Shown: positions 45,868-53,692 of the stretch, piece by piece
How the letters are laid out: each line of letters opens with the position of its first letter
How positions within the stretch are numbered: the first letter of the stretch is position 1
NCBI RefSeq assembly: GCF_002949795.1
Contig: NZ_CP026692.1
Coordinates: 3,642,545 to 3,706,544, forward strand
DNA: 64,000 nucleotides
Direction of reading: 5' to 3'
Source of the DNA: Nostoc sp. 'Lobaria pulmonaria (5183) cyanobiont'
GTDB taxonomy: Bacteria; Cyanobacteriota; Cyanobacteriia; Cyanobacteriales; Nostocaceae
Notes under the pieces: generated by a model
The model's database searches: none
Told to the model about the DNA's origin: nothing
The model's input: only the letters and a program-made list of their open reading frames with translations
Program-made: the position numbers and the translations under genes

Positions 45868-47019
45868 ATGAAAATTATGCTGAAAAACTACTTTAACACG
45901 AATCAAGGGCGAATTTTCACTGCTTTGATTTTGACTGGAATTTTGTCTGTTGCTAGCGGTTTAACACTTGTCAAAAGTGCGACGGGCGCTTCTGCGAATT
46001 TATCTCTAGAAACAAGCAATGAAGTTCTTAAAGACAATATTAAACCAAACCGCTTGCCAAGTCCAGTAGCTAATGCGGTACTGCGAGATTTAGCCCGCAG
46101 CCAGGGAATTTTTACTAGACAACTGCAAATTATTGACTACAATCAACAGACTTGGCGCAATGGTTGCTTGGAGCTGCCTCAAGCTGATGAATTCTGTACC
46201 CAAGCCTTAGTTCCTGGTTGGCGGATTGTGGTATCTAATGGCAAAGAAAACTGGGTTTATCATACCAATAATAATGGGCGATCGCTACGTTTAGCTTCGG
46301 CAAACACTCCCTCAGAAAATCTGCCAGATAAATTACCTACATCTGTAAAAAATGCTGTTTTACAAGCCGCATCCAGACGTTTACAACAGCCAATTTATCA
46401 GTTAACCATTATTGAGGCTCAATGGCAAACTTGGAGAGATAGCTGCTTAGAATTAGCTAATGCTGATGAATTCTGTACCCAAGCTTTGGTATCAGGCTGG
46501 CGGGTGGTTGTGGTTGTCGGCGGAGTTGGACAAACCTTGGTTTATCATACCAATCAAACAGGTTCCGCACTCAGGCTGAATCAAAAGGCTAACGAAACTA
46601 CACTGGGGCCTGTGCAAATTCCAGCTAGTGAGTTACCACCACCGTTAGATCGAGATATAGTATTTCGCCAAATATCCAGTGGGGGTTTTGCTGGCAGAAC
46701 CTATGAGACTGTTTTACTCAAAGATGGGCGACTGATTCGCGTGCGGATTGGTGATGCTAATGATTCTGAACGTAGTGTTCGCCGTGTTTCTGGGCAACAG
46801 GTACAACAATTTGTGCGATCGCTAGAACGTTCTCAGTTTAATAAATTTCGGAATCTGAGTTACCCAGCCCCCAGTGGTGCTGCTGACTATATCACCTATA
46901 CCCTCACCAGTCAAGAAGGTACGGTTCAGTACAACGATATTTCTCAAAATAACCTGCCAAAGAATTTACAGAAAGCAGTCAAAGCCTGGAATCAAATCGT
47001 AGCCAGCGCACAATCATAA
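45868..47019 (+). CDS. Secreted protein with a duplicated two-cysteine module
   Basis: A 383-residue protein. The N-terminus (IFTALILTGILSVASGLTLV) is a signal or anchor. Residues about 63-146 and 156-242 are tandem copies of one module, offset by 93: LPSPVANAVL/LPTSVKNAVL, then a Trp, Cys100/Cys193, LELxxADEFCTQALVxGWR (Cys110/Cys203) and YHTN. The ten-residue cysteine spacing suggests one disulfide per module. A third, unrelated domain (about 255-375) has DRDIVFRQISSGGFAGR and VQYNDISQNNLPKNL. No catalytic motif is seen. Single gene, followed by a hairpin. Confidence 0.75.
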   Translation: MKIMLKNYFNTNQGRIFTALILTGILSVASGLTLVKSATGASANLSLETSNEVLKDNIKPNRLPSPVANAVLRDLARSQGIFTRQLQIIDYNQQTWRNGCLELPQADEFCTQALVPGWRIVVSNGKENWVYHTNNNGRSLRLASANTPSENLPDKLPTSVKNAVLQAASRRLQQPIYQLTIIEAQWQTWRDSCLELANADEFCTQALVSGWRVVVVVGGVGQTLVYHTNQTGSALRLNQKANETTLGPVQIPASELPPPLDRDIVFRQISSGGFAGRTYETVLLKDGRLIRVRIGDANDSERSVRRVSGQQVQQFVRSLERSQFNKFRNLSYPAPSGAADYITYTLTSQEGTVQYNDISQNNLPKNLQKAVKAWNQIVASAQS

Positions 47020-47043
47020 ACTTCATTGATGGAATTAAACAAC

Positions 47044-47085
47044 AAGAGAGTGGCAAGAACCAACCTACAGACTCGCCACTCTCTT
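47044..47085 (+). terminator. Hairpin after the duplicated-module gene
   Basis: AAGAGAGTGGC and GCCACTCTCTT pair perfectly over 11 bases around a 20-base loop, 25 bases after the stop. There is no T-run, so termination is plausible but unproven. Confidence 0.55.
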
Positions 47086-47413
47086 ATAAAGTGACGGGTT
47101 TTAAATTTCCCAGATGCTGGCGATCGCGCTATCTTGAAAAATCAACTTTCAAGATAGCGAAACTAATGAAAGGTGTTTACGACAATATGTTATTTGGAAT
47201 ACTAATCTAACTCAGCGTTTTGTAAAATACCACATAGGATTAAAATTAAATATAAAGGAAACTATTAAGTATCATCTGCTCAAACAGCAATATTATATTA
47301 AATTGTCAATCGTCCAAAAGAAGTATATTAAAAATATTAATCAAGCTTATTTAGTTTAATATTGATGGATAAGCAAGTGTGTAGTAAGGACTAAAGTGCT
47401 TATTACAAAACCT

Positions 47414-47524
47414 CTAGTACCGCAAGGCGGAAGTCAAAAGTCAAAAGTCAAAAGTCAAAAGTATTATGGAATGTGCTTTTTAGGGATATTAAATGGTTGC
47501 TCTATTTACGCCGTGGTGTACTAG
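47414..47524. mobile_element. CTAG-ended MITE-like element, copy A
   Basis: A 111-base element. The left end CTAGTACCGCAAGGCGGAAG and the right end, which reads CTAGTACACCACGGCGTAAA on the other strand, are similar inverted repeats. The interior holds the GTCAAAA tandem repeats. Confidence 0.65.
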
Positions 47525-47543
47525 CACTAGCTTAGACATTGCA

Positions 47544-47645
47544 CTAGTACAGCACGACGGAAATCTAGCTACTATCTCAATTAACTAGATAAGTTGCTCT
47601 GAATAACTTGTTAAAAGTAGGCAAACTTCCGCTACAGCAAACTAG
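47544..47645. mobile_element. CTAG-ended MITE-like element, copy B
   Basis: A 102-base element 19 bases after copy A. The left end CTAGTACAGCACGACGGAAA and the right end, reading CTAGTTTGCTGTAGCGGAAG on the other strand, are diverged versions of the same termini. The interior differs from copy A. Confidence 0.5.
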
Positions 47646-47788
47646 TCGTTTTTGCTCAACTATACTCGATTGATGTGAAAAAATAGTACACTTAATCAAG
47701 TAATATAAACTTAGTAAAAAAACTGAGTAATAGTAACTTCTATAAATTTTCTAAAAACAGGCTTGTATATTAATCAAACATTAATTAC

Positions 47789-49693
47789 ATGGAACAAGTC
47801 ATTACTTCAATGGCAGATGCTTTGTTAGTAACCAGTAATTCAGGAAAAATAAAAAAAGTAAATCGTGCTGCTCAACAATTATTTGGTTTTCAGGAAAAAG
47901 AATTAATAAATCAACCAATCTCACTAATTATTGATGAGGATCAATTTTTAATTAAAGCTATTTCTCAACATTCTTATTTAAAACGTAATTCCCAGAATAT
48001 AGAAGTAGTTTGTCGAACAAAAACTAGAGAAAAACTGTTGATTGCTTTTTCTTGCTCAGTGATTCCCAAAAAAACAGAAGGACTAGAAGATATTGTCTAC
48101 ATTGGTCGGGATATTACTGCTTGGCAACGCCGGGAACAGCGTACAAGTGCCCAGTATTCTATTACTCGCATATTATCAGAATCACAGAGCATAAAGCAGG
48201 GAATTCCACAAATTTTGCAGTCGATTTGTCAAAACTTGGGATGGGATTTAGGCGAACTTTGGACACCAAGCCAATATATTGGCACTTCGGTACAAGGAGA
48301 TAGTCTCAATGCAGTACTAAGGTGTGTGGAAATTTGGTCAAGTCGATTAGTTTCTGTGCGAGAGTTTAAAGCAATCACCTGGCAAACTACTTATACACCT
48401 AGTGTTGGCTTACCTGGTAGAATTTGGATCAGACGTTTGCCTTTGTGGATTAAAGATATCACAGTAGATGGAGATAAAAGGCGATCGCTATCGGCTGCGG
48501 AGGCTGGATTGCACGCAGCTTTTGGCTTCCCCATTTTAGACGATAGTGAAATCTTAGGAGTGATGCTTTTTTTTAGCCGGGAGTTACTACCAAAAGATAA
48601 AGACCTATTGCAGATGATGGGTTCTATTGGTAGCCAAATTGCCCAATTTATTAAACGCAAACAAGCAGAAGATGCTCTTGTAGAAAGTGAAGAGCGATAT
48701 CGAGACTTATTTGAAAATGCTAATGACTTGATTCAATCTGTGAATCCATCTGGTCGTTTTTTATATGTCAATCGTGCATGGCGAGAAGCTTTGGGATATA
48801 GCGAAGCTGAAATTGCGAATATGAGTATTTTCGATATTATACATCCAGAGTTTAAACAAAGCAGTTTGCAAAGATTTTATCGCGTGCTATCAGGAGAAAA
48901 GCTTGGGCAAATAACAACTATGTTCGTTACTAAAGACGGTCAAACAATCTTTCTAGAAGGTAATATTAATTGTAAATTTGTTGAAGGTCATCCAGTTGCG
49001 ATTCGCGGCATTTTTCGCAATGTAACCCAACGAGTAGCAGCAGAAGAAACACTTCGCTATCAGCAGAAAGAAACCGAACGTTTATTGCTGAATATTTTGC
49101 CAGTCACAATTTCTAGAGAGGTGAAAGAACAACCAACTAGCATTGCCGAAGACTTTGCTGATGTCACAGTTTTATTTGCAGATATCGTCGGCTTCACCGA
49201 AATTGCTACTTCTATGAGTGCAATTCAACTGCTGAACCTACTCAACCCAATTTTCTCCGTTTTCGATCGCCTCACCGAACGATATAGTTTAGAGAGAATC
49301 AGAACCATTAACGATGCTTATGTGGTGATTGGTGGCTTATATACACGCCCCCAAGCTCGTGCTGAAGCGATCGCTCTGATGGCACTAGATATGCAAACTG
49401 CGATCGCTCTATTTAATACTGAGAATAACCAAAATTTCAGCATCCGTATCGGCATCCATAGCGGTTCAGTAATGGGGGGAGTCATCGATCTGAATAAGTT
49501 TACTTATGAATGTAAAGACACAGTAGACATCGCTAGCTGTATGGAATCCCAAGGTATTGCTGGTAAAATCCAGGTTACAGAAAATACTTATAAGTGCTTA
49601 TGTGATGAATTTGTATTTGAAAAACGAGGCGAAATTGAAGTTAAAGGCAAAGGGAAGATGATAACTTATTTGTTGATTGGACGGAAGAGATGA
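47789..49693 (+). CDS. PAS-GAF-PAS protein with a degenerate class III cyclase domain
   Basis: A 634-residue cytosolic sensor. The order is PAS (about 1-110), GAF (about 125-290), PAS (about 300-425) and class III nucleotide cyclase (about 445-634). Both metal aspartates survive: Asp465 in FADIVGFT and Asp509 in NDAYVVIGG. The catalytic Asn and Arg, normally N-x3-R in VNTASRMES, read VDIASCMES: Asp580 and Cys584. One residue is also missing before this motif (YECKDTVD for YDxWGDTVN), and the lysine usually seen before the second metal site is Arg. Cyclase activity is therefore doubtful; it may be a signal sensor without product or a changed enzyme. Single gene, with a repeat-packed upstream region. 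Confidence 0.85.
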   Translation: MEQVITSMADALLVTSNSGKIKKVNRAAQQLFGFQEKELINQPISLIIDEDQFLIKAISQHSYLKRNSQNIEVVCRTKTREKLLIAFSCSVIPKKTEGLEDIVYIGRDITAWQRREQRTSAQYSITRILSESQSIKQGIPQILQSICQNLGWDLGELWTPSQYIGTSVQGDSLNAVLRCVEIWSSRLVSVREFKAITWQTTYTPSVGLPGRIWIRRLPLWIKDITVDGDKRRSLSAAEAGLHAAFGFPILDDSEILGVMLFFSRELLPKDKDLLQMMGSIGSQIAQFIKRKQAEDALVESEERYRDLFENANDLIQSVNPSGRFLYVNRAWREALGYSEAEIANMSIFDIIHPEFKQSSLQRFYRVLSGEKLGQITTMFVTKDGQTIFLEGNINCKFVEGHPVAIRGIFRNVTQRVAAEETLRYQQKETERLLLNILPVTISREVKEQPTSIAEDFADVTVLFADIVGFTEIATSMSAIQLLNLLNPIFSVFDRLTERYSLERIRTINDAYVVIGGLYTRPQARAEAIALMALDMQTAIALFNTENNQNFSIRIGIHSGSVMGGVIDLNKFTYECKDTVDIASCMESQGIAGKIQVTENTYKCLCDEFVFEKRGEIEVKGKGKMITYLLIGRKR

Positions 49694-49780
49694 GGGGATT
49701 GGGAAAGAGGAGGCAGGAGGCAGAAGTTCTTTAATTTTGAATTTTGAATTTTGAATTGATTTTTCCTCCTGCCTATTCCC

Positions 49781-50956
49781 TTAGTGAGTATTCGGAATCA
49801 CCCGACCACAGGGATAAGTTGCTGTTTGCTGTGAAGCACTTTCAGCAACTGCTGCTGGAATCCGATCCGATGGTTGGGTTTTGGCTGCTAGATAGTCTTT
49901 TTGCAGTTTCTCTAAAATGGCTTCTCGCCTGTCATAGACGCGCTTCAGGGGACGAGGCTGGCATTTGTTTAACACATACGCTGTCACCAGTGGTAGAGCA
50001 ATCGTGCTATCGGTATAACAAACGATTGTGTTAAGTAACTCATCGGGGTCAATCTTACCCCAACTGACAGCTTCCGATGGGGTTGCTCCAGATAAACCGC
50101 CTGTATCTGGACGTGCATCGGTAAACTGCACAAAGTAATCGTGTCCTCGTTCTTCCAACCCCAAGACTTCGTGAAGTTGGGGCTGAGTTTGTAGCAAAAA
50201 GTTTTTAGGACTACCGCCACCAAGAATTACCGCCGCACTTTTACCTCCAGATTCACGGGCATTATATGCGATCGCTGCTGTCTCATTCACGTCAATTGAT
50301 GGATCTATCACCAACTGCGAACCTTCCAATGCTAAAGCCGCCACGTTCATCCCAATTGAGCTATCTCCTGGAGAAGACGTATAAATCGGTACGCCATATT
50401 CATAAGCTGTAGCTAGCAAGCAGGAATGCTGCACACCCAATTGCTTTTCTACTTCTCGGACATATTTACCTAGTAAATAGTGAAATTCAGCCGTTCCCAT
50501 CCGCTTTTGAAACGCTTCTCCTTGCAGAATCTTACGGATGAACGCATCAGTTTCTAGCAGCACATCGTAACCAAAGATAATGTCATAAATGCGGATCGTG
50601 CCTTCTTGACGCAGTTTCACATCATCCAAAAACGGATTACCAGCAAAGAGTTCAAAACCCAAACCATAGTGCATATCGTGGTAAAGATTTGCACCAGTGC
50701 TAATCATCCAATCAATAAAGCCGTTGCGAATTAAGGGTGCAAGCGCTGAAACCCCAAATCCTGCTGGCGTCATCGCACCAGAAAGGCTAACGCCCACCGT
50801 GACACCTTCCGTTAGTACATCGCGACTCAGTAGTTGGCAGATTTCCCGCAACCGCGCTGAGTTGTAAGCGGTGAAGTATTGATCGATCAAATCCACTACA
50901 TTGATATCATTTGATATTGGTGTAGGTGCAATTTTTTGACCCAGCTGTTTAGACAT
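49781..50956 (-). CDS. Deoxyhypusine synthase-like protein
   Basis: A 391-residue NAD-dependent enzyme of the deoxyhypusine synthase superfamily. Bacteria lack the eIF5A substrate, and related bacterial proteins make homospermidine or similar polyamines. Landmarks: [51 protein letters not shown] and [14 protein letters not shown] with the lysine that forms the enzyme-imine intermediate. The Pro-rich C-terminal tail after [11 protein letters not shown] is extra. A polyamine role fits the ureohydrolase 4.4 kb upstream. Single gene, convergent with the cyclase. Confidence 0.9.
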   Translation of the reverse strand: MSKQLGQKIAPTPISNDINVVDLIDQYFTAYNSARLREICQLLSRDVLTEGVTVGVSLSGAMTPAGFGVSALAPLIRNGFIDWMISTGANLYHDMHYGLGFELFAGNPFLDDVKLRQEGTIRIYDIIFGYDVLLETDAFIRKILQGEAFQKRMGTAEFHYLLGKYVREVEKQLGVQHSCLLATAYEYGVPIYTSSPGDSSIGMNVAALALEGSQLVIDPSIDVNETAAIAYNARESGGKSAAVILGGGSPKNFLLQTQPQLHEVLGLEERGHDYFVQFTDARPDTGGLSGATPSEAVSWGKIDPDELLNTIVCYTDSTIALPLVTAYVLNKCQPRPLKRVYDRREAILEKLQKDYLAAKTQPSDRIPAAVAESASQQTATYPCGRVIPNTH

Positions 50957-51203
50957 TTTGGCACTCCCGAACAGTAAACACGCCGAATCTTATGTTATCT
51001 AGCTTTCAGCCAAAGTGATAGCAATACTTTTTTGCCACTAAGTTGTATACAATTCAGAGGGGGCAATCGCTTCTTCAGCCTCAGCCCGTAGCCAAAGCAT
51101 CAGAGAAGGTGCGCAGGATATCTGTCGCAAACATTTTTGAATTGCTATAAGTCACAAATGCTTATACCAATTCAATTAATGATTGCAACACATCCTTGGG
51201 TAA

Positions 51204-51223
51204 AGACGCGATGAATCGCGTCT
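51204..51223. repeat. Dispersed palindrome AGACGCGA-TGAA-TCGCGTCT
   Basis: A perfect 8-base palindrome with a four-base loop, sister to the copy at 33867-33886. Confidence 0.7.
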
Positions 51224-51336
51224 CTACAAATGGTCTATTTGTCGCATTCTTTTTTCAAATTGGTATGACCTCGCGGTTACAGCAGTTTAATAACACTGCC
51301 GTCACTGAGTTGTCCCCCCTGTTTGAGGAGTACGGA

Positions 51337-51440
51337 CTAGTGCCGCAAGGCGGAAGTAAAAAGTCAAAAGTCAAAATGAATATAGCATAAGCGTTTTATT
51401 GATTTGGAATGGGTGGTTTATTTACGCCGTGCTGTACTAG
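51337..51440. mobile_element. CTAG-ended MITE-like element, copy C
   Basis: A 104-base element. The left end CTAGTGCCGCAAGGCGGAAG and the right end, CTAGTACAGCACGGCGTAAA on the other strand, match copy A at 47414 closely. The interior repeats GTCAAAA twice. Confidence 0.65.
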
Positions 51441-51557
51441 ACGCACTCGGCATCCTTGAAGATGTGGAAATTGGTTTGTAACTTTTTTGGGTGAATATGA
51501 GTCAATTTTGCTAAACTTTCAGTTAGCCTGAAACTCATAACTCACCACTCAGGACTA

Positions 51558-53114
51558 ATGCAAAATAGGCAAGAACAAATTTCGCAAGTGGTAGTGACTG
51601 CTGGGCAGATGCGCGATATTGAAAAGCGGATCTTTGCAGCGGGAATGCCTGTAGTTGCTTTGATGGAAAAGGTGGCGGGATTAATTGCTCGTCGCATTCC
51701 AGAGATTCTTTCAAACACCGCTTTGTTAAGGGGATCTCGTGTGGGAATTCTTGTCGGTCCCGGTCATAATGGTGGCGATGCTTTAGTCGTAGCCCGTGAA
51801 TTATACTTTCGCGGGTATGAGGTTTGGATTTATGCTCCTTTTTCTAAGCTTAAGGAATTAACTTCGCAGCACTTGCAATATGCCCAGAGTTTGGGCATTC
51901 CAATTTATCAAACAATTGAGCAACTGCCAGATTCTGATTTGTTGATTGATGGCTTGTTTGGATTTGGTTTAGAAAGAAACCTGACCGATCCGATCGCCTC
52001 TGCAATTAATCAGCTAAATGAATTGTCTGTACCGATTTATAGTATCGATTTACCTTCAGGTTTACACACCGACACAGGCGAAGTATTGGGAACTGCCATT
52101 CGCGCCACTCACACATTTTGCTTAGGTTTATGGAAACTAGCTTTCTTCCAAGATCGAGCGTTGGAATATCTTGGGAAAGCTGAGTTAATCGATTTCGATA
52201 TTCCTTTGGCTGATGTGGAAGCTGTTCTCAAAGATGCACCTAAAATTAAACTTATTACACGAGCAAAGGCACTTGCCACTTTACCTTTACCCCGTCCAGC
52301 AGTTACTCACAAATATAAGGAAGGACATTTACTGCTGATTTGCGGTTCGCGGCGTTATGCAGGTGGGGCAATTTTAACTGGTTTGGGTGCTAGGGCTAGT
52401 GGTGTCGGGATGCTTTCGATTGCCGTACCCGAATCCCTGAAATCTCTTTTGGTGTCACACTTGCCAGAAGCGCTAATTGTTGGTTGTCCAGAGACGGAAA
52501 GTGGAGCCATCGCCCACCTACAACTACCAGAAAACACCGATCTGAGTTCCTTTAATGCGATCGCTTGTGGCCCCGGTTTAACACGAGATGCTACGCCCAT
52601 TGTGCAAGAAGCGATCGACAGCGATCGCCCTTTGCTTCTCGATGCGGATGGTTTAAATATCTTGGCACAAATGGGAGCGATCGCCACGCTAGAAAAACGC
52701 CAAGCAGTAACCGTACTCACACCCCACACTGGCGAATTTGAGCGATTGTTTCCTGATGTCCCCGATGCCAAACATGACAGGGTGCAAGCAGTAAGGGAAG
52801 CAGCCGCGCAAAGTGAGGCGATAGTGTTGTTGAAAGGGGCGAGAACTGCGATCGCCAACCCTCAAGGTGCTGTTTGGATTGTTCCTGAGAGCACACCCGC
52901 TTTGGCGCGTGGCGGTAGCGGCGACGTGTTAACTGGGCTGCTAGGTGGATTGTTGGCGCAAGCAGCAACTAAACAGATTCCCGTAGAAGATATTGTAGCA
53001 ACTGCTGCTTGGTGGCATTCCCAAGCAGGTATTTTAGCAGCCCAAGAGCGCACCGAATTGGGTGTAGATGCGTTTACATTGACACAATATTTGATAAAAG
53101 TTCTAAGTAATTAA
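51558..53114 (+). CDS. nnr: Bifunctional NAD(P)H-hydrate repair enzyme Nnr
   Basis: A 518-residue fusion that repairs damaged NADH and NADPH. The N-terminal YjeF_N epimerase domain (about 12-225) has VGPGHNGGDALVVARELYFR (66-85) and the SIDLPSGLHTDTGEV segment. The C-terminal ADP/ATP-dependent dehydratase domain (about 245-518) has LICGSRRYAGGAILTGLGAR, the LTPHTGEFERLFPD region and the active-site ARGGSGDVLTGLLGGLLAQ (Asp456). The length and order are as in the bacterial fusion. The cytosolic enzyme is single; the next small gene is 13 bases on. Confidence 0.96.
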   Translation: MQNRQEQISQVVVTAGQMRDIEKRIFAAGMPVVALMEKVAGLIARRIPEILSNTALLRGSRVGILVGPGHNGGDALVVARELYFRGYEVWIYAPFSKLKELTSQHLQYAQSLGIPIYQTIEQLPDSDLLIDGLFGFGLERNLTDPIASAINQLNELSVPIYSIDLPSGLHTDTGEVLGTAIRATHTFCLGLWKLAFFQDRALEYLGKAELIDFDIPLADVEAVLKDAPKIKLITRAKALATLPLPRPAVTHKYKEGHLLLICGSRRYAGGAILTGLGARASGVGMLSIAVPESLKSLLVSHLPEALIVGCPETESGAIAHLQLPENTDLSSFNAIACGPGLTRDATPIVQEAIDSDRPLLLDADGLNILAQMGAIATLEKRQAVTVLTPHTGEFERLFPDVPDAKHDRVQAVREAAAQSEAIVLLKGARTAIANPQGAVWIVPESTPALARGGSGDVLTGLLGGLLAQAATKQIPVEDIVATAAWWHSQAGILAAQERTELGVDAFTLTQYLIKVLSN

Positions 53115-53127
53115 ACAGCTTTTAACT

Positions 53128-53292
53128 ATGACTCTAAAAATCCAGACCGAAAAAGAAAAATTACAGGCAAGTACTAGTTTAAAGATAAATCAAGAAACAG
53201 AAAATGAAAAAGTTCTATGTTCTCATTGTCAGCGCACCGTTACCAACGGTATTAAATGTAAAGGCATTTGTGTGGCTGACAATGACTATTAA
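53128..53292 (+). CDS. Small four-cysteine protein (54 residues)
   Basis: A 54-residue protein starting MTLKIQTEKEKLQASTS, with a basic-acidic N-half and a Cys-rich tail: VLCSHCQRTVTNGIKCKGIC, then VADNDY. CxxC and CxxxxC (KCKGIC) suggest a zinc or cluster site. The tail resembles a small conserved cyanobacterial family as I recall it. The ATG lies 13 bases after the Nnr stop on the same strand, so co-transcription is likely. No clear ribosome site. Confidence 0.55.
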   Translation: MTLKIQTEKEKLQASTSLKINQETENEKVLCSHCQRTVTNGIKCKGICVADNDY

Positions 53293-53328
53293 AGGAATAG
53301 CACTAAGAAAAGCAAAAAGGCTTGTGAT

Positions 53329-53535
53329 TTAAGCGGTTTGTAATTGCTTGCGTAATTCGTGCCAGGGTTTGATCATTAAGGAGTAAGCTTTCGGACGACG
53401 TTTCTTTACTCGTGCTTCACTGCGACCTGGGCGTTCTGGAACGTGCGGCGGCGGATAATACCGCCCATCGACTCTACCCAAATGACCTTAAAACAGGTAT
53501 CTTCCCGAATTAGGGCGATCGCTTCTGCAAACTAA
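53329..53535 (-). pseudogene. IS4-type transposase, frameshifted C-terminal remnant
   Basis: The frame ending at 53329 reads RVDGRYYPPPHVPERPGRSE, ARVKKRRPKAYSLMIKPWHE, LRKQLQTA, a C-terminal transposase tail of the IS4 type. Upstream, another frame reads EAIALIREDTCFKVIWVE, so one or more frameshifts separate the pieces. No terminal repeats or target duplication are left. Only about 200 bases of the element survive. Confidence 0.55.
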
Positions 53536-53557
53536 TCAGCCACTTCAAATTTTTAAC

Positions 53558-53584
53558 GTAGGCGTAGCCTGCCGTAGGCATCGC
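53558..53584. repeat. Small dispersed palindromic repeat, copy 6
   Basis: GTAGGCGTAGCCTGCCGTAG then GCATCGC, close to the family consensus. Confidence 0.7.
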
Positions 53585-53692
53585 AAAACTTTTCGGTCTA
53601 CTGAAAGTAATTTAAACTCAAATATTGGATTTGTATAATTTTATTTGAGAACGGGTAATAAATAATTTATTTACTATTACCCATTACCAACC

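Larger units (their letters stand above)
47020..47788. other. Repeat-packed promoter region of the cyclase gene
   Basis: These 769 bases contain a hairpin, two CTAG-ended MITE-like elements (47414-47524 and 47544-47645) and a GTCAAAA heptanucleotide array of four units (about 47433-47461). The cyclase gene promoter must lie after the second element; no clean boxes are seen. Confidence 0.5.
50957..51557. other. Spacer with a palindrome and a CTAG element
   Basis: These 601 bases contain the AGACGCGA palindrome at 51204-51223 and the CTAG-ended element at 51337-51440. The frame at 51196-51390 is built from these repeats and is not a gene. The nnr promoter lies after the element. Confidence 0.5.
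53293..53692. other. Spacer holding a transposase remnant and a dispersed repeat
   Basis: The stretch contains the IS4-type transposase fragment (53329-53535) and a dispersed palindrome (53558-53584). The remainder is AT-rich and carries the 3' end of the radical SAM gene. Confidence 0.5.

Noticed and set aside
51196..51390. 64-codon ORF
   Set aside because: It is assembled from the AGACGCGA palindrome and the left end of a CTAG element.
52355..53053. Minus-strand ORFs opposite nnr
   Set aside because: They are shadows of the well-conserved Nnr frame.
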